A stretch of 64,000 bases of DNA from Rhizopus sp. PT2906 (GCA_025529335.1 JAMYHX010000061.1:1-64000), one strand, 5' to 3'; shown: positions 10,681 to 22,971, numbered from the stretch's first letter. Numbers and translations are program-made. Notes: generated by a model not told the origin, from the letters alone.

Positions 10681-13394
10681 ATGGATAGTTTGAATGTAAA
10701 TGATACCACAGCTTCTAAGCGAAGGTCACACTCCAACACGGTCTCTGGCGCTCGACCACCTGCATTAGACATTAGTCTTGTTCGTCCACCGAATATTCGA
10801 AGAAACTCAGAGGGATCACCCAATGTACCGCCTATTCAGGTGTCAGAGCCAACACCTATTGAACCTTCTGTTAACGTTCAACATGATTTCTTTAAGGAAG
10901 GTGAAATAAGTCGGGCGTCTTCACCTAACCAAATGAGCAGTACTACAGATCATTCCCCGCAATCCGGACCCAAGGTCAATAACAGCTCAGCCATAAGTTT
11001 ATTAGAGTCAGCTACAGCTCCCAAGAAAAAGTCTCGTTCGAGAGCATCGAGTCTGACGTCTAACCTGATAAACGAAATCAAGGAAAACCCGACTATTCAA
11101 AAAGTATCCACCACTTTGGCTCAAAAGATAAAGCCACGACAAAACTCAGATAACACAAACGGTGACAGAAGTTCGATTGATGGCGGCAATTCCTATACTG
11201 CTCCTAGCAGTGCCAGTACTTATGACTTGGCAAGTGTCAAGAGAAACCAGGATTTTCATTCCCTGTTTCGAAGTGTTCCTGAAGATGACTCTTTGATAGA
11301 AGGTAAAAAAAAAAAAAAGCCTATCTTTATGCTTATAATTCGTATTAACTTATACATATGCAATAGACTATGGTTGTGCCCTACAAAAAGAAATTTTACT
11401 GCAAGGTCGTATTTATGTCTCTGAGAATCATTTGTGCTTTAATGCAAATATATTTGGTTGGGTTACAAATGTAAATAAGCTTTACTTGATCCGTTACTTC
11501 GCTGTTGTCTTAATTGTTTATATTAGCTTGTCATCGCATTTGCTGACATCACAAATATTGAAAAGAAATCAACCGCTTATTTTATCCCAAATGCCATTCA
11601 GATATCAACAGAGAGTGCAAAAGTAACCATATAGAAAGTAGATCACACAATAGACTGACACATATTTCATTTAGTATTTCTTTGCTTCATTTCTTTCTAG
11701 AGACCAAGCATATGATCTCATGGTAGAAATATGGCATAACTGTAGACCAGATCTGTTTCCACCCAAAGAAGATGATATTGACGAGTGTGATGAAGAAGAA
11801 GAAAGTGAACCAGCAGAAGATGATGATTCGGATTACGATTCAGATACGTCATCACAGGGTGATGATATAGAACCAGAGGATACAAATAAGCAATGTATGT
11901 GATATATTATTTGATACAATCAAGCTAACTATTGCCTGAAATAGCTACAGTGCAAACGACAACAAAAGATGTAAACGGATCAGAAAGCAATACAAACCAT
12001 CAAGATAGTCCCGAGACAGCTTCCTCAACAGCACAGTCAAATAAGGCTTCAGAAAAGACAGCCAAAGGAAGTCAAGTGTCAGTGAATGGTACTAAAAAGG
12101 CAAATGAGGAACCATCCAATCAGCTACACGAAAAGACAAAATGCGGCTGTCAGGAACACTATCCCAACACGGTGCTCGATATGACTTACCGTGGAAGTCT
12201 TGAAAAGATTTACAAAGCGTTATTCCATAGTGATTTCCTTGAAACGTTTCTAGTGGACAACCAAAAGAGTACAGGTAGAATAAACACTACAATTGCTGAA
12301 ATAAAAATAATAATAACCATTATTATCAGAATTAAGCATGGGAGATTGGAAGCCAGGAGAGGGAGATGTCAAATCTGTTAGAGAGCTATCGTACATAAAG
12401 CCCTTGAATAACTCACTTGGTCCAAAGTCTACAAAATGCTATCTAACACAAGAGATCCTTCACGAAGATTTTGATAATTATGTCACTGCACTAATCACTA
12501 CAAACACACCTGATGTGCCCTCTGGTAGCGCGTTTTGCTGTAAAACACGTACTTGCTTTACGTGGGCGGGAAAACAGAAAGTAAGAGTGATGGTCACAGT
12601 TGCTGTAGAGTTTTCAAAATCCTCTTGGTTAAAGTGTAAGTAGACATGTACAAGAATATTTCAAGCAATTGACCGTTTCTACAGCAACTATTGAAAAAGC
12701 AAGTATAGAAGGTCAACAAACGTACTACAAGGATCTTGACGCTGCCCTTCGTACATACTTTAAAGAGCATCCATCTGAATTTGGCGCATATGAAGAAAAG
12801 ACAGAGCGAAAGAAAAGACAGAAGGGTAAGCGCCGAAGATCAGCAAAGGCAACTGTGCAACAAGAAGATAAAGATACAGTATCACGACCTGAAACAAAGG
12901 GATTCATGGGCAATTTGATTAGCCATATCACACGAGTCACTCAATCTGCCAGCGCTAGTCATTTCATGATCTTTTGTCTGGTTCTTATGGTTATTACCAA
13001 CATGTTTATTGCTAGAAAAATGTCCTTTATAGAAAAACAACTCGATGAAATTTGTAACATTATACCACGTCATGGCAGAGCTTCGCAAAGTAACGAACAA
13101 GTATCCATGATGCAAAAGCAGAGCTATGACACAAAAGAACAACAAGAGCTCTGGGAATGGCTAAGTCGCTTAGATCCTGAAAAAACAGCCTCAGAGGAAC
13201 CGATACTTTTGGCCACACATACATCGGAAGGAAAAGAGAACGAATGGGATGATGCTATATATTTATCAAAGTCAACTAAAGACAGATTGGATAAACACAT
13301 ATCTGAGATAAGCAATTTGATACATGAAGCAGAGAAAAACTTGAAAGTTGTTACGGAATCAGTTAATTTGCAGCGACAAAAGCTTGAAAAATGA
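10681..13394 (+). CDS. GRAM-VASt sterol transfer protein (Lam/Ysp/GRAMD1 family)
   Basis: Seven exons (10681-11302, 11367-11470, 11527-11622, 11675-11894, 11945-12274, 12330-12635, 12685-13394) give 795 residues. After a Ser-rich disordered N-terminus, a GRAM domain (about 186-290) carries LLQGRIYVSENHLCFNANIF and FASFLSRDQAYDLM. An acidic linker precedes a VASt domain (about 425-590) with YRGSLEKIYKALFHSDFLE, RELSYIKPLNNSLGPKSTKC and a Trp/Lys-rich end. A transmembrane segment, SHFMIFCLVLMVITNMFIA (about 650-670), and a C-terminal coiled coil follow. Lam proteins sit in the ER at membrane contact sites and move sterol from the plasma membrane through the VASt pocket. The GRAM domain is rebuilt by a splice to TATTTC at 11675. 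Confidence 0.9.
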
Positions 13395-13700
13395 TAATAA
13401 TAATAAAAAGAGCTTATATATATATATATATATAATATAGACTGTAATAGCTAAAGAATGAAATGTGCTGATTATTGCTGCTCCTTAAGTAGCAGAAAGA
13501 ATGTACATCTTTTTCTCTGTCACACCTAACCAAAAACCCTTTAGCACATATTTCAAAAATAAATGAAAAAAAAAAAAAAAAAAAAAAACGATAAGGATAA
13601 AAAGCGAAGAGCCAGAAGAGAAGATAACTGATCAACAAACGCTGGAACACCGTATAGCATCAAGAGAATATCGTAGCTATAAGGACTCAGATAAAGACAA
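13395..13700. other. Intergenic: (TA)n and poly(A) tracts
   Basis: This spacer after the GRAM-VASt gene holds a (TA)n run at about 13415-13433 and a 23-nt A run at 13566-13588. No gene is supported. Confidence 0.6.
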
Positions 13701-14388
13701 GTTTTTTATTTTATTTATATGAGTAGGGTTTGGGTTTACGTAAGGCTGCTGTGGAACTTAAGATACCGCTATCAACAGTTAAAAGATGGAAGAAGAAATT
13801 CGAAGATGGTGATGATATTTTTTTACAAGAAAAGAAGGAAGTAGTAGGCCGAGAGGCAGACCAGCCATTTTAAACGAAGAGCATCAGAAGCATCATATTG
13901 TGTTGATTGATGCAAACCCTTCTTTAGTCTTGGATCAAATGATGGAAAGGCTTACTTTCCAATTTGAGGGCCTTAAAGTTTCCAAGACTTTATGATTTTG
14001 TTAAGAAGAAGTATAACATCAGCGTAAAGTGTGTCTACTTCCATTCAGTTGAAAGAAATAACCTAGAGGAGATCAGAGGAAGAAAAGAATGGCACTATAT
14101 CATCATGGATAATGCCCCCATTTATACCATCAGGATATTCAGAAATATACTGAGCAAAGAGGTTATGGTTGCATTTAACTTTCTCCACATTTTCCGGAGC
14201 TCAACCCTATTGAACAGCTTTGGTCAGTATACAAGAGTAAACTCAAAAGAGAGAAGCTTTTAAAGGAAGAAACATTGACATCCAGAATTGATGAGGCGTA
14301 TAATAATATTTACATTAGCGATTTACAAGGTTTCTGCCAATATCCTGAATCAAGACTTCAAGGCTGTTTGGATGAAAAACCATTGTAA
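13700..14388 (+). pseudogene. Second Tc1/mariner-type transposase relic
   Basis: A helix-turn-helix-like run, GLRKAAVELKIPLSTVKRWK, begins near 13734. In shifting frames it is followed by GRPAILNEEHQ, LYDFVKKKYNISVKC, WHYIIMDNAPIYTI, and FPELNPIEQLWSVYKSKLK with a tail ending at 14388. The Asp of MDNAP and the Glu of NPIE are the second and third DDE positions. Frameshifts and an early stop (near 13870) show it is inactive. It has a different sequence from the 8.6-9.2 kb relic, so the two are separate families or old insertions. Confidence 0.75.
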
Positions 14389-14727
14389 ACATCACTGTAC
14401 GAAATAAGCTGTATGAATTTTTTTTTCTGAAAAAGGTATATTGTCAAATCTTGTCCAAGATAGGTTCTTTACCAAATCATATGAGCACGACTTTGCTAGT
14501 CTTATCTTAGGCTGGCGTATGACCCGAGGGTTCAAGGTAGCACTTGTGCCATCTACATTAATACACTTTCCCTTAACGATTCGTGGGATAAAAATCAAAA
14601 TGCATAAAGGTGAGAAAGTCTTTCTTTGCTTTTAATTTATTGTTTCATTTTATAAATATTGTGATATATTCTTTACAAGGTAAATCGCGAGAGATAACAT
14701 AGAGTTATACTGATCTATGCCAAGCAG
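14389..14727. other. Spacer upstream of the permease gene
   Basis: No gene recognised. A minus-strand stretch at 14598-14392 is open for 68 codons (with VDGTSATLNPRVIRQPK) but shows no family signature and may be transposon debris. The last 70 bp are the permease 5' region. Confidence 0.4.
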
Positions 14728-16460
14728 ATGCATATAAATCAAGAAGATGATAAACTTGATGTTCAACATATAGAATCAAACCAACTAGACGCTGATGCTC
14801 AGCGTTTACAGGATTTGGGATATAAACAAGAATTTAAAAGAGAGATCAGTTTATTTGTGCAAGCTGGATTTGCTTTCTCGACAATGGCTGTTCTTCCTAG
14901 TTGGTGTGATCAATCCCTCGAAAAAAAGGCGCGCTTGAAGAAACTAAGAGATTATTTGTAGGATGGTGGGATTTGGCCCAAGTATTAGTGCAGGTGGGCC
15001 CTCTTCCTTGTTCTGGGGATGGCTTATTGTTTCACCCTTTGTTATGTGTATTGCATTATCAATGGCGGAAGTCATATCTGCGTATCCTTTAGCTGGTGGC
15101 GTTTATTCATGGTCATTACTACTTAGTAACGAGAAATGGGGACCATGTAGTACTAGAATATAAACATGATGATGCGTTACTTATTGATCTCTATAGTCAT
15201 GGCGTGGATTAATGGATACGCCTATCTCATTGGATTAGAAACTGTCACAATTACATTAGCATGGACTAGCTGTCAGTTCATATTTGCCATATCAAATACT
15301 CTAAATCTTGTACAAGTTTCCTCACAAAGCGCATATGTGGGGTTGTATGTTGCCCTCATGGTGCTTGGTACACTTTACAACCTTTTGGGCATAAAGTACA
15401 GCACTTACTTGAACAAATTTATGGGTAAATAGTGTGTTCAACTGTCTCAAATAACTCATAAGCTGTGTAGTTATATGGGTCCTCATTGGTAGTTTAGTTA
15501 TTATTGTTGGCATTCCAGCCCTAGCTCCTACTCATAAGACAGCTAAATGGGTCTTTACAGAGTTCTCAAACAATACAGGGTACAGCAATAATGGTATGGT
15601 ATTCTTGATTGGTCTTTTACAAGCAGGGTGGGCGTTAGTTGGTTACGAATGTGGAGCTCAGATAGTTGAAGGAACCAAGAATGCTGCGACCACAGCTCCG
15701 CGTGGGATTATTATCTGTGTCCTGAGTGCAATATTTCAAGGCTTTGTTCTTATCATTTCAACTCTTTTCTCAATTCAAGATGTGGACGAATTGCTCACAT
15801 CGGAGGCACCCGTGGCTACTTTCTTTTTACGCGCAACAAGCAACCCATCTGTCACTGCTTTCTTTTTAGTCATTTTGCTCGTTGCCCAAATCGGTTCACT
15901 CTGTAATTCTATTTTAGCTGCAGCTCATATTGCTTGGGCAATGGCTCGCGATGGATGTCTTCCGTTTTCCAAGTTTCTTTATAAGCTTTCGGGAGATAAT
16001 CATATTGCTGCAAATTGTCTGATCGTCCAATTGGTCATTTGTATTCTTATTATCCTTCCTGTAAGCTGCCTTTTATATATATATTATCAAATTGAAAACT
16101 TATTCACACGAACTCTAGTCATTTGCGTCTACCATTTATTGGCAAGCCATTATGAGTACAGCTGTCATCTCGGTCAATATATCTTATGGGTTACCACTGC
16201 TCTGTCGGCTCATATGGACTCGTAACAAGATGCCAAAGGGACCATTTAGTCTTGGTAAATTTGGTTTACCACTCAATGCGATCAGTGTTGCCTGGGTCTG
16301 TTTTTTTGGTATCGTCCTTTGTTTTCCTTCTGTTTCTCCTGTCACAACCAAGACGATGAATTGGGCATCATTAATGATAGGTGCAGTCATGACCTTTTCA
16401 GTCATCTTTTGGTTCATCAGTGGACGACATAAGCTTATCAGGACAATAGAAAAACAATAA
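14728..16460 (+). CDS. Amino acid / GABA-choline type permease (APC superfamily)
   Basis: Five exons (14728-14903, 14962-15146, 15197-15424, 15471-16060, 16119-16460) give 506 residues, the usual size for fungal Uga4/Hnm1-type permeases. Typical elements are AGFAFSTMAVLPSW, the TM1 region FGPSISAGGPSSLFWGWLIV, the TM2-3 signature ALSMAEVISAYPLAGGVYSW, GWALVGYECGAQIVEGTKNA, and MARDGCLPFSKFL. About twelve hydrophobic segments are visible and the N-terminus is cytosolic and acidic. It is a proton-coupled importer at the plasma membrane or vacuole; the substrate (GABA, choline or another amino acid) cannot be read from sequence. Confidence 0.88.
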
Positions 16461-17991
16461 ACATAAGTTTCTACGTAATTGCGCCCTTAAGGAAATCACC
16501 TTTTAATGTTTAGAGCGCAACTATGAATATTAATTTTTGAGGAGGAATCTCAACTGTGTAAAAAAGATTGTAGGTCGTACTTACTACAATTGCCGTTGCC
16601 GCCATTCCGACCTCAGATGTGGTTATGTTCTTAGTAACTACTCCAAGCACAGTGTTGACTGTATCAGGCCCACGTTTGTGCTGATTTCTCGGTCAGTAGC
16701 AATAGTCTTTGAAGGTGTTGCTTGACAAACTCTGGTTCGTATGCAGTTTTACTGCCTTCCTGCTTGCTGTGGATCCCCAAGAACTTCTTTGTATTGATAC
16801 CAGAATTCTTCCTCATGCCTTCCATGTATCTTTGGATTTTACTCCTGAGCTCTTTACTGGAAGAGTTTTCCAGTCTCTCAAGGATTTCACCCGGTAAAGT
16901 GTGCTCACACCCTGCTTTTCCAAGTGACGCTGTATAAGTTCAATGATTTATGTCTCTGAAAGTCCATTATTAGACGATGCGCGGCTTTGAAAGATGTAAA
17001 GGGAACAGCAAAAAACGTTTTATATTATATTGAAAATAAAGCACGGCTAGAAAGCCCATAACCACATTCGATGTCATAGTGGAGACAACGGCAATTGTGG
17101 TAGGCACGATCTACAGTTCACCCTCTCAATATCATATGCTGTATGGAGAACAGAAATAAAACACACAATGACAATTAATATAAATCAACAGTGTTTATTG
17201 GAAGAATAGGAATGTGACACCTACATATTGTGTATTCACATATTCCATACACTTTAATAAACTTGAGCTGCAGAATATTATAAAGGTAAGGCTGCCAAAG
17301 ATCAAATGCTGTCCATTTACTACGCAATTTTGATTGTCTCTTTTAAAAAATGCACGTCAATAAAAACAAGGGCTTTCTTTCTTTTATTTTCCTATGCCAA
17401 TTTCTAGAAGAAGGCCACTATTAAGAACCTGTGATATTGCCAATAGTCATACAGACTTTTTTGACTATTTTGGGCATGGTTGTCGCCATCCATGAGTTTA
17501 CTCCAAACAAAATCATCATCACCTTGACTGATTTCACAGAGAATCCACCGACCATATGAAAACACGTATTTATCATTTGACTATAAATTGGTAATTCAAG
17601 CGACAGCCTGGGACGGAAATACAATACCAGCTCGTACTTTGTCTATAGGCGATTTCGTTTTATTGGAGGACGTGATGAGAAAGAATGTAAATAGTCCTTG
17701 CATTCACTTTGCATGGTAAAAACATTGACCCTCTCTTTGTTCATAAACTTGCAAGATCTGATATAGGACTGAGGGATCTGTTGGAAAGAAAAAAAAAAAA
17801 AGTGTATGAAGAACAGAGTCTCATTGAGACCAGCAAGAGAAGAATAACCTGTTTATCAGCCAACTATCATTGACTCTGTTAAAAGAAAAAAGTCCATATA
17901 TGAATTATAACCTTTAAATATTTTTAATTTCTAAACAGAATAAATACATGCAAATATGACAACAGAGACTACTGATATGCGGCCGTTCTTT
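16461..17991. other. Long spacer with degraded coding-like fragments and an inverted repeat
   Basis: About 1.5 kb with no intact gene. Minus-strand frames at 16900-16570 read like an old protein (RSKIQRYMEGMRKNSGINTK, then frameshifts and AATAIVVSTTY). Its last 62 bp (16566-16627) recur in opposite orientation at 17057-17118 with 48 of 62 matches. A 67-codon minus-strand stretch at 17624-17421 has no recognised family. It is probably the remains of a mobile element or pseudogene. Confidence 0.45.
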
Positions 17992-18247
17992 TTATCTTCT
18001 ACCAGAGTTTCTGACTTCCTTTTCAAGATTTTCTCTAAAGGCTTTTACGAATTCTCCACCAGTCTTTGCACCTGTGAGAATAATAATTAGATCATGTCAA
18101 TGTTTTTACTGCGCACAATTTACCCTTTTCAGTGATTGTAGAAACATGGTGATGTGTTTTAGCAGCAATACGGTTAAATAAAGGACTTGCTAAAAGACGT
18201 TCAGTAATAAAACTAGAAAACCAAAAGTTGACGATTTTTTGAAACAT
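17992..18247 (-). CDS. Small conserved-looking protein, 67 residues, function unknown
   Basis: Two exons (18124-18247 and 17992-18071) around a 52-nt intron encode MFQKIVNFWFSSFITERL, LFNRIAAKTHHHVSTITEKG, then a basic helix ending NSGRR. The phase closes (GAA AAG G|GT GCA). The basic, amphipathic N-terminus without acidic residues in its first 15 positions would suit a mitochondrial protein, but no family is recognised. It is too short for simple ORF scans because of the intron. Confidence rests on the clean splice sites and coding-like composition. Confidence 0.5.
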
Positions 18248-18846
18248 GTTAAAGATTTAAAAAAGTGTGGAAATATTCCAGGGCATTCGAAAAGAAGTCT
18301 TTCTTTCTTTTTTCTGACTTTAAAAATGACGATGAACAAAGGAGACAATATCCAGAGCTCAGTTTTGATTGATTACTGGGATAATATGTGGATCACTGAC
18401 AAAATATCATGCTAAAGGTGACTTTTACAATAAAAAAATTGACACAAAGAGCAATTAATTCATATTTATATTGATCAACACGAGAAAGGGACTTTTTGAC
18501 CCATCAACCACTTAACAATCCATGTAGACAAAACACAAAAGCTATCTTGATATATCTTTGTTATCAGTTGGAACTATGAAAGAACAGAATCATCACGCTG
18601 TATGCTTATCTTTGAACATGGCGGACATTTGATTTATCATCACAAGTAGAGTGGTTAAGCGCGACTTCTATTTTTGTGATCCTGCGTCTTCAAAATTGGG
18701 AATAAAGTATATGTTTCCTTTTAAAAAGGTGGCTTATTGCATAACACCAAGAGATGGACTGTGCTCTTGTTCAATCTATTTGTATCACTTGCTCTTTCCT
18801 CTTTCTTCCTTTTCTCTCTTTTCGCCCTCGGTTTATAAAACAAGTA
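18248..18846. other. Intergenic region
   Basis: AT-rich spacer between two short predicted genes, with a pyrimidine-rich stretch at about 18780-18830. No RNA gene or repeat was recognised. Confidence 0.4.
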
Positions 18847-19040
18847 ATGATGAGTTCCGTTTTATCTTATCTGTTGGAAAGGTCTCATCAAGAAGAACCC
18901 AAGATTTATACAAGAGGAAAGAACTATTGTCTTGTTCATAAAAGATACTTTGAAACGAGTTGGTGCCCTGATTGTGGTCGAGGTAAGGAAAAATATTTGT
19001 ATATTATGCGAGTAAAAGTAATATTATTTTAGTGTCTTGA
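18847..19040 (+). CDS. Possible short zinc-binding peptide, 47 residues
   Basis: An ATG at 18847 opens a frame reading MMSSVLSYLLERSHQEEPKI, then YCLVHKRYFETSWCPDCGR. A GTAAGG donor at 18983 and TTTAG acceptor at 19032 would join it to VS and a stop. The C...H...CxxC spacing looks like a small zinc-binding unit. A pyrimidine-rich stretch upstream resembles other promoters in this window. No family is recognised, and a longer gene with other exons, or no gene, is possible. Confidence 0.3.
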
Positions 19041-19203
19041 ATCCTGTTCATTTATCTGTTCTTATCTGTGTGTGTGTGTGAGAGAGAGTGATATATCCTT
19101 ATTTGCATGACTATTATCATCATTGTACATTTTATTGTTTACAAAATAAAGAGTGTCTTTTTCGTATGAAAAGAGAAAGAAAGAGAGAAAGAGAGATTTT
19201 TCT

Positions 19204-20343
19204 TTACCATATTGCTTTTCCACAAAATACGACTGTATAGTTATGTGCATACGTATCCATGGTTTCATCTCGTTCTTCTTCGTTGTCATGTATACTTTTT
19301 GCCAAGAACACGGGTGAAATTCCTAAAATGATCTTTTCATTTTGATCTTTTCCTATACATCGATATTGTGCCTTCACTTGACTTGATATGACTCTATCTC
19401 CTTTATTCAAAAAGCGGATCAACATTATATCCTCTTGTCCATGCATAGGTAAATTCAACTCTATAGCCATATCCACTATCTTTTCTACACGTTCTTTCAT
19501 CTCTTTACTCTCTTTATAGATATTCAAAAGTTCCTTGACAAGATCTTCTACAAGCGCTGTCTTCACTTGGCTGATCTCTTTTGATAAGAAATTAGATTTC
19601 TTTGTCTGAATGATATCCTGTGTTGCTTTGGAGCACTTTAGCCTTAGATCAGCAATCCATTCTGCATGATGTGCTCGAAGTAAGACCTGTTCAATAGATG
19701 AGAATGCTTCATTAATTTCATGATTGAGATGAATTTTTGTGAAGTAAATACGATAGACAATGAATTCCATCAGCAGTTTCTCCACCAACAATGCCACCAA
19801 GACCGAATCTATTTTATCTCCAGATAACTTAAATAGCTCATTGAGCGATTCATTTTCATTTGGCCAGCGTTGAAGAAAATAACGATAAATAAACATTGGT
19901 CCTTCGTCGATCTTTAAGAATGATTTTAATTGAAGTGGTAAATTGGATAGTTTCCCACTCAGCTTGGCAAGCTTGGCTTGAATTGTCGAATAGTCATCAT
20001 CAGTGACTTTAATAGACTTTGTCGATTGATATAGCTTTCCCTGTACGTCCTTTATTTCTGCGTTCACGTTTTGTAACTTTCTTCTTGTTGCCGTCAGCCG
20101 CTCCTTTTTTTCCAAAATCTTTTGTTCCATCTCTTTCATCTTTAAGCTCTTTAGTTTTAGCTGATTTTCCAATTCTTTCATCTTTATATCCATAGCTTCA
20201 AAGCTCTTGACGAGCATTTGTTCATTTTCGACATTCTTTGGCTTAGATTTGCTGGGCGCAGTACTGTCTTTATTATTCTTCATATCCATACGATTTTCAT
20301 CGACGATGACAGTAGTGGAAAGCGTATTGTTTTTGTCAAGCAT
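19204..20343 (-). CDS. Coiled-coil protein, 379 residues, function unknown
   Basis: One uninterrupted exon from an ATG at 20343. Residues about 40-130 form a long charged coiled coil (KMKELENQLKLKSLKMKEME and following heptads). A mostly helical domain follows with GPMFIYRYFLQRWPNENESL and LVALLVEKLLMEFIVYRIYF. The C-terminal 60 residues look folded, with RFLNKGDRVISSQVKAQYR and KIILGISPVFLAKSI. The composition and codon pattern are coding-like. No enzyme motif, signal peptide or membrane span is seen and the family is not recognised; a lineage-specific scaffold is likely. Confidence 0.7.
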   Translation of the reverse strand: MLDKNNTLSTTVIVDENRMDMKNNKDSTAPSKSKPKNVENEQMLVKSFEAMDIKMKELENQLKLKSLKMKEMEQKILEKKERLTATRRKLQNVNAEIKDVQGKLYQSTKSIKVTDDDYSTIQAKLAKLSGKLSNLPLQLKSFLKIDEGPMFIYRYFLQRWPNENESLNELFKLSGDKIDSVLVALLVEKLLMEFIVYRIYFTKIHLNHEINEAFSSIEQVLLRAHHAEWIADLRLKCSKATQDIIQTKKSNFLSKEISQVKTALVEDLVKELLNIYKESKEMKERVEKIVDMAIELNLPMHGQEDIMLIRFLNKGDRVISSQVKAQYRCIGKDQNEKIILGISPVFLAKSIHDNEEERDETMDTYAHNYTVVFCGKAIW

Positions 20344-20756
20344 ATATTATTTCAATAAGAAAAAGAGAAAGAAAGAGAATGAGTTAAAAAAAAGTTGCAA
20401 AGCCAAGAGACATTAGTGCAACATTACAGTTGTACACTCTCGTTTTAAGAGGCTGTGCCTGAAATAATAAAAACAAGCCTTATTTTTCCCTTGCCCAAAG
20501 TTTTGTCGTATATGCATATTGAATACAGCTTTACTTTATCTTCATGTAAGAAAAAAAAAGGATGACATAACTGAAATAAATGCTTATGAAATCACAAACC
20601 AAGTAACAGTTAATGATTTGTCAAGACGACAGCTGTTCTATTTCATTTTTCAACAAAGGAACACTATTATTTATCGATAGGAAAAATAAGGGGAATAATG
20701 ACTCTCTTTTCTCGGTGAAAGAAAAAGAGAAAAAATTAATTTTTACATGATTCTTT
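20344..20756. other. Intergenic region between thiolase 3' end and coiled-coil gene 5' end
   Basis: Spacer between two minus-strand genes. It serves as the upstream region of the coiled-coil gene and the 3' region of the thiolase. No further feature is seen. Confidence 0.4.
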
Positions 20757-22170
20757 TTATACTCTTTCAAGAACAACAGCAACACCCTGAAATAAAAAAA
20801 TTAGTAAAAGAAGCAACTACAACTGTTTATCTTTACCTGTCCACCACCGATACAAGCAGAGCCTACAGCATACTTTTTCTTTGTACGTTGAAGAGCATGA
20901 GATAAATGAGTCAAGATACGAGCACCTGAGGCACCAAGAGGATGACCAACAGCAATAGCACCACCGCTACAGTTTGTGATCTCTCTTTCCAACTTGAGCT
21001 CCTTTTCACAGGCCAAATATTGCGCAGCAAAAGCTTCATTGATTTCAATCAAATCCATTTGCTTTAATTCTAAATTGCCGCGCTTCAATGCACCAGTAAT
21101 AGCAGGGACTGGACCAATACCCATCAATGAAGGTTCAACGGCAGATGCTTGCCAGCTCACAACACGAGCGAGAGGATTCAAACCGTATTTTTCAACTGCT
21201 TCACCACTAGCAAGAATCAAGGCTGCGGCACCATCGTTAATACCGGAAGCATTAGCTGCTGTCACCACACCGTCCTTCTTGAAGACAGGCTTTAATTTTG
21301 TCAAGCTCTCTAATTGTAAGCCAAAACGAGGATGTTCATCTTCAGTAACAAGTTCAGGACCCTTGCGTCCCTTAACTTCGACAGGAATAATCTCATCCTT
21401 AAATACTCCACCCTTGGCAGCTAATGAATATATGTTACTACCCTGCTGCTCTCTCTTCATCAATGTATTTTCTGCATTTACCTTTTTCATATCTATTTTG
21501 ACTGGCAAGAGCAAACTCATCACATGCTTCTCTACTAATACCATATTTCTCGGCTAAATTTTCAGCAGTGATACCCATTGGTGTAGACTTAGGGTACTGA
21601 TCGGTCAATGCAGTCCAAAGAGAATCTTGAAGCTTAGGATCCTGTCCCAACTTGATTCCCCATCGAGAGCTTCCTGATAAAGTAAAAGGTGACAACGACA
21701 TGTTTTCAGCACCACCAGCTAAAACGATCTCACTTTCGCCCAAAATGATTTCATGAGCAGCATTGACAACACTTTGAAGACCTGAACCACAAAGACGGTT
21801 GACAGTCAAGGCAGGAACTGTGACAGGCAGACCAGCACGATGACCGATGTGACGTGCAACATAAGCACCAGCAGGGTCGGTCTGAAGGACGTTACCAAAG
21901 ATGACAGAGTCAATAGGAACTTCCTTTGGAAGCGCAGCAATAGCAGCTTTGGAGGCCAAACCACCTAATTCGGAAGCTATGGTGTTTCGTTAGTTTTTGG
22001 TCTTTATTAGATTTGCAAGTGATAGTATACCTGTAAAATCCTTCAATTTTCCACCAAAGGTACCAAAAGGGGTTCTAAGTTTGATACAAATAGATGTAAG
22101 AAAATGACTAATAAAAAGGGCATCCAGCTTACCTTTTAGCTGATACAATAAAGACTTGTCTAAGGGCCAT
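20757..22170 (-). CDS. 3-ketoacyl-CoA thiolase (ACAA2-like acetyl-CoA acyltransferase)
   Basis: Five exons (22133-22170, 22031-22074, 21482-21976, 20837-21420, 20757-20786) give 396 residues, almost the length of mitochondrial ACAA2. The enzyme cleaves 3-ketoacyl-CoA with CoA in beta-oxidation or condenses acetyl-CoA. All catalytic parts are present: nucleophile Cys90 in NRLCGSG, NEAFA, His in GGAIAVGHPLGASG, and Cys382 in SACIGGGQG. The start MALRQVFIVSAKRTPFG has the family's KRTPFG motif, and the last exon adds only GVAVVLERV. No PTS1 (SKL-like) or clear PTS2 is visible, which favours mitochondria, as does the similarity to ACAA2. Confidence 0.93.
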
Positions 22171-22509
22171 TTCTATCGTTTAAAGAAAGAAAGAAAGAGA
22201 AAAGGAGACATCGGTTATTCAAATAAATGCATTGTGTGTGAATCACCAATAAACATGTGAATTCTTGTCAGGTCAAAAGAAGCCAGTCGGGTTTGTCACC
22301 GGAACGTTAAATTGCCACCGCAATTAAGAAGTCACAACTGAATCTATTGAAGAGTTTTAGTAGCCATTCCTTTCAAATGTCTTTGACTTACCCCGATTAT
22401 TGGCATCAAGGCCAATATCCCAACATTCTCTTGCATTAAAGCAGGATGCGGTCTTGTTTATAAAGTCAGTGTTTCAGTAACTGATTTTAGCAGATAGTTC
22501 AGGAAATGT
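22171..22509. other. Intergenic region upstream of the thiolase
   Basis: Promoter side of the minus-strand thiolase. It includes a GA/CT-rich run just upstream of the start (22175-22210). No other gene seen. Confidence 0.4.
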
Positions 22510-22971
22510 CTACTGGAAGAGCAGCGAGCATAGACCAGAACGGCCAATGGTGAGAGCAGAAAGATCGTCTCTCGGCTTGACAGCTTTTTTGTTCTGCACA
22601 ACGTGCCACTGATTATTGCTACTTTGGGAGGCAGTGGCTGTTTCATGGGTAATTGCAGGTTTTTGCTTCATTGCTACCCTTTTAAAATGCATCAGTTGTC
22701 TTTTCAACTTCAATTCATCTCTTGCTGCTTGCGCAGACAAAAACGACTGATTTCGTTCATCTTTGACTTGTTCGATATCGTTGTATAAGTCAACCTTTTC
22801 TTCAAGGCTGCTATTTCTCCATTTGGCCATCAAGTCTTTGACGTCCTTGGAGAAATCCCTGTTATTGTTGTTCTTCAATGCATCTTTAAGCAATTTTTCT
22901 ATCTGAACGACTTCAAATTGCAAGCCTTGGATTTCCTGTACAAGAGTCTCTTTTGGCTTTTTATGTTTCAT
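22510..22971 (-). CDS. Coiled-coil ORF, 153 residues, possibly transposon-derived
   Basis: An ATG at 22971 opens MKHKKPKETLVQEIQGLQFE followed by a helical, heptad-rich region to about residue 100, then a Gln/Asn/Thr-rich segment and NNQWHVVQNKKAVKPRDDL. There is no recognised domain. It lies about 450 bp downstream of a SWIM-finger relic on the same strand and could be the coiled-coil tail of the same dead element; stops and frame changes lie between them. It may therefore not be an independent gene. Confidence 0.4.
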   Translation of the reverse strand: MKHKKPKETLVQEIQGLQFEVVQIEKLLKDALKNNNNRDFSKDVKDLMAKWRNSSLEEKVDLYNDIEQVKDERNQSFLSAQAARDELKLKRQLMHFKRVAMKQKPAITHETATASQSSNNQWHVVQNKKAVKPRDDLSALTIGRSGLCSLLFQ

